NCBI RefSeq assembly: GCF_000721935.1 | Contig: NZ_KL585426.1 | Span: forward strand, 54,371-61,106 | DNA: 6,736 bases | Direction: 5' to 3' | Origin: Streptomyces sp. NRRL WC-3549 | GTDB taxonomy: Bacteria; Actinomycetota; Actinomycetes; Streptomycetales; Streptomycetaceae | Shown: piece by piece, positions 5,103 to 6,736 of the stretch | How positions within the stretch are numbered: position 1 is the stretch's first letter | Layout: each line of letters opens with the position of its first letter | Program-made: the position numbers and the translations under genes | The notes under the pieces: model-generated | Database searches by the model: none | The model's input: only the letters and a program-made list of their open reading frames with translations | What the model was told of the DNA's origin: nothing

Positions 5103-6500
5103 ATGAAGGACAACGGGCCGGGGGGCTTCGACCTGGCGAAGCTCCTGGCGGAGCGAGGCGACGAGCGCTACGAACTGCACGCCCGGCATCTCAACCACCA
5201 ACTGCCGCGCATGCTCCGCACCATCGGCTTCGACAAGGTCTACGAGCGGGCGCAGGGCGCGTACTTCTTCGACGCGGACGGCAACGACTACCTCGACATG
5301 CTGGCCGGCTTCGGGGTGATGGGGCTCGGGCGGCACCATCCCGTCGTACGCCAGGCGCTGCACGACGTCCTGGACGCCTCGCTGGCCGACCTCACCCGTT
5401 TCGACTGCCAGCCGCTGCCCGGGCTGCTGGCCGAGAAGCTGCTGGCGCACACACCGCACCTGGACCGGGTGTTCTTCGGGAACAGCGGCACCGAGGCGGT
5501 CGAGACGGCGCTGAAATTCGCCCGGTTCGCCACCGGGAAGCCGCGGATCCTCTACTGCGCCCACGCCTTCCACGGGCTGACGACCGGTTCGCTCTCGGTC
5601 AACGGTGAGGACGGCTTCCGCGACGGCTTCGCCCCGCTCCTGCCCGACACCGCGATCCCCCTCGGCGACCTCGACGCCCTGCGGCGCGAGCTGAAGCGCG
5701 GTGACGTGGCCGCCCTGATCGTGGAACCGATCCAGGGCAAGGGCGTCCACGCGGCGCCGCCCGGATTCCTCCGGGCGGCCCAGGAGCTGCTCCACCGGCA
5801 CAAGGCGCTGCTCATCGCCGACGAGGTGCAGACCGGCCTCGGACGGACCGGCGACTTCTACGCCTTCCAGCACGAGGAGGGCGTCGAGCCGGACCTGGTC
5901 TGTGTGGCCAAGGCGCTCTCCGGCGGGTACGTCCCGGTCGGCGCGACGCTCGGCAGGGAAGCGGTCTTCAAGCGGGTCTACTCCTCCATGGACCGCGTCC
6001 TCGTCCACTCGGCGAGCTTCGGTTCCAACGCCCAGGCCATGGCGGCGGGACTCGCGGTGCTCGCGGTGATGGAGGACGAGGAGACCGTCGCGAACGCCCG
6101 CCGCACCGGGGACCTGCTGCGTGAGCGGCTCGCCGCGCTCGTCGACCGTTACGAACTGCTGCACGAGGTGCGCGGCCGGGGGCTGATGATCGGCATCGAG
6201 TTCGGCCGGCCCACGTCGCTGAAGCTGCGCAGCCGCTGGACCATGCTCCAGGCCGCCCGCAAGGGGCTGTTCGCGCAGATGGTGGTCGTGCCGCTGCTGC
6301 AGAGGCACCGGATCCTGACGCAGGTGTCCGGCGACCACCTGGAAGTGATCAAACTGATCCCGCCGCTGATCATCGGCGAGCCGGAGGTGGACCGCTTCGT
6401 GAGGGCCTTCACGGCCGTCATGGACGACGCGCACAGCGGGGGCGGGCTGATGTGGGACTTCGGCAGGACCCTGGTGAAGCAGGCCGTCGCCAACCGCTGA
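5103..6500 (+). CDS. Class III PLP aminotransferase, probable aminobacteriohopanetriol-forming (HpnO-like)
   Basis: This 465-residue fold-type I, class III aminotransferase belongs with the acetylornithine/ornithine/GABA group. Key blocks are FFGNSGTEAVETALK (124-138) for phosphate binding, AFHG (155-158) with the aromatic residue that stacks on PLP, Glu208 in VEPIQG, Asp240 in IADEVQTGLGRTG for the pyridine nitrogen, and the Schiff-base Lys270 in AKALSGGYVPVG. SFGSNA (305-310) replaces the more usual TFGGNP-like loop. In this neighbourhood the likely substrate is the aldehyde form of ribosylhopane, giving aminobacteriohopanetriol, the product attributed to Streptomyces and to HpnO in Rhodopseudomonas. 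The amino donor cannot be read from the sequence. It lies 112 bases after hpnH, behind a strong hairpin, so it may be read through at reduced level or have its own promoter. An intrinsic terminator follows directly. Confidence 0.88.
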   Translation: MKDNGPGGFDLAKLLAERGDERYELHARHLNHQLPRMLRTIGFDKVYERAQGAYFFDADGNDYLDMLAGFGVMGLGRHHPVVRQALHDVLDASLADLTRFDCQPLPGLLAEKLLAHTPHLDRVFFGNSGTEAVETALKFARFATGKPRILYCAHAFHGLTTGSLSVNGEDGFRDGFAPLLPDTAIPLGDLDALRRELKRGDVAALIVEPIQGKGVHAAPPGFLRAAQELLHRHKALLIADEVQTGLGRTGDFYAFQHEEGVEPDLVCVAKALSGGYVPVGATLGREAVFKRVYSSMDRVLVHSASFGSNAQAMAAGLAVLAVMEDEETVANARRTGDLLRERLAALVDRYELLHEVRGRGLMIGIEFGRPTSLKLRSRWTMLQAARKGLFAQMVVVPLLQRHRILTQVSGDHLEVIKLIPPLIIGEPEVDRFVRAFTAVMDDAHSGGGLMWDFGRTLVKQAVANR

Positions 6501-6505
6501 ACCGG

Positions 6506-6528
6506 CCCGGCCGTTCCGGCGGGTTTTT
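6506..6528 (+). terminator. Rho-independent terminator at the end of the hopanoid unit
   Basis: CCCGGCCG (6506-6513) pairs with CGGCGGG (6517-6523) through a 7-bp stem with one bulged G (6509) and a TTC loop, followed immediately by five Ts (6524-6528). It begins 6 bases after the aminotransferase stop. This is the only hairpin in the window with a classical T-tail. Confidence 0.75.
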
Positions 6529-6546
6529 GCCTCACGGGTAAGAGAT

Positions 6547-6582
6547 TTGCCCCGGAGGAAAGATTTTGGCTCAATGGGGGCA
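6547..6582 (+). promoter_or_regulatory. Candidate promoter/operator region of the XRE regulator
   Basis: After the terminator the sequence becomes notably richer in A/T. TTGCCC (6547-6552) and CTCAAT (6570-6575), 17 bases apart, could be -35 and weak -10 boxes, placing transcription start at or next to the ATG at 6582. TGCCCC (6548-6553) and GGGGCA (6577-6582) form an inverted repeat with a 23-base spacer that brackets this region. AGATTT occurs twice, 18 bases apart (6543 and 6561). Box assignment is tentative. Confidence 0.35.
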
Positions 6583-6736
6583 TGAACCCTGAAGGAGTGG
6601 CGGTCGACGAGGTCCCGGGTGTCGCCCCCCGGCTGCGGGACCTGCGCCGCAACCGCGGCCTCACCCTGGAGGTCGCGGCCCGTCGGGCGGGGCTCTCCCC
6701 GGCCCACCTCTCCAGGCTCGAGACGGGCCGCCGGCA
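6582..6736 (+). CDS. XRE-family helix-turn-helix regulator (N-terminus only, cut by window end)
   Basis: Fifty-one complete codons are visible, ending in the middle of the DNA-binding domain. Residues 16-51 read PRLRDLRRNRGLTLEVAA and then RRAGLSPAHLSRLETGRR, a textbook XRE/Cro-type HTH with the turn at AGLSPAHLSRLE (36-47). In actinomycetes this N-terminus is common in XRE proteins carrying a C-terminal cupin, but that part is outside the window. ATG 6582 is preferred; the GGGGG at 6576-6580 is too close to serve as a good SD and GGAGGA at 6554-6559 too far, so translation may be leaderless. GTG 6597 is an alternative in-frame start. Its position beside the cluster, behind a terminator, makes it a plausible local regulator, which is inference only. 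Confidence 0.85.
   Translation, partial: MNPEGVAVDEVPGVAPRLRDLRRNRGLTLEVAARRAGLSPAHLSRLETGRR

Noticed and set aside
6148..6150. TTA triplet in the aminotransferase, a possible bldA-dependent codon
   Set aside because: It spans CGT TAC (Arg-Tyr) out of frame, so it is not a leucine codon.
4827..6707. A 626-codon open frame on the minus strand opposite the aminotransferase
   Set aside because: It is a composition shadow of the aminotransferase; it crosses the terminator and the regulator promoter and shows no recognisable domain.

Overview
The window is a stretch of a hopanoid (bacterial triterpenoid) biosynthesis cluster from a high-GC actinomycete. Streptomyces or a close relative is most likely: third codon positions are almost all G/C, I see no in-frame TTA codon in any gene, and the gene order matches the Streptomyces hopanoid locus as I remember it. 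Every gene reads left to right on the + strand. No gene-free stretch exceeds about 115 bases, and I see no tRNA, rRNA, CRISPR array, insertion sequence or attachment site.

Layout: 1-101 is the C-terminal tail of an FAD-dependent squalene-forming oxidoreductase (HpnE type), joined by an ATGA overlap to a polyprenyl diphosphate synthase (98-1201). A 101-base spacer with a strong hairpin leads to squalene-hopene cyclase (shc, 1303-3309). Four bases later comes hpnG (3314-3964), and 6 bases after that hpnH (3971-4990), whose ribosome binding site lies inside the end of hpnG. A 112-base, very GC-rich spacer with a 16-bp perfect hairpin and a G-rich tract separates hpnH from a class III PLP aminotransferase (5103-6500). 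A U-tailed hairpin at 6506-6528 closes the unit. After a short A/T-richer promoter-like gap, an XRE-family regulator starts at 6582 and runs off the window.

How the genes work together: the polyprenyl synthase would supply prenyl diphosphate for squalene, made by upstream enzymes including the partial HpnE. Shc cyclises squalene to the C30 hopene/hopanol skeleton. HpnH adds a 5'-deoxyadenosyl group to make adenosylhopane, HpnG removes adenine to give a ribosyl-type C35 side chain, and the aminotransferase probably converts the ribosylhopane aldehyde to aminobacteriohopanetriol. The HTH gene may regulate the cluster, but nothing here proves it.

I do not find an undescribed system. The points worth a second look are the apparent absence of ispG and dxs between hpnH and the aminotransferase, the two strong intercistronic hairpins, the low-GC3 island at the hpnG/hpnH junction, the chain-length residues of the polyprenyl synthase, and a possible leaderless, operator-flanked start for the regulator.
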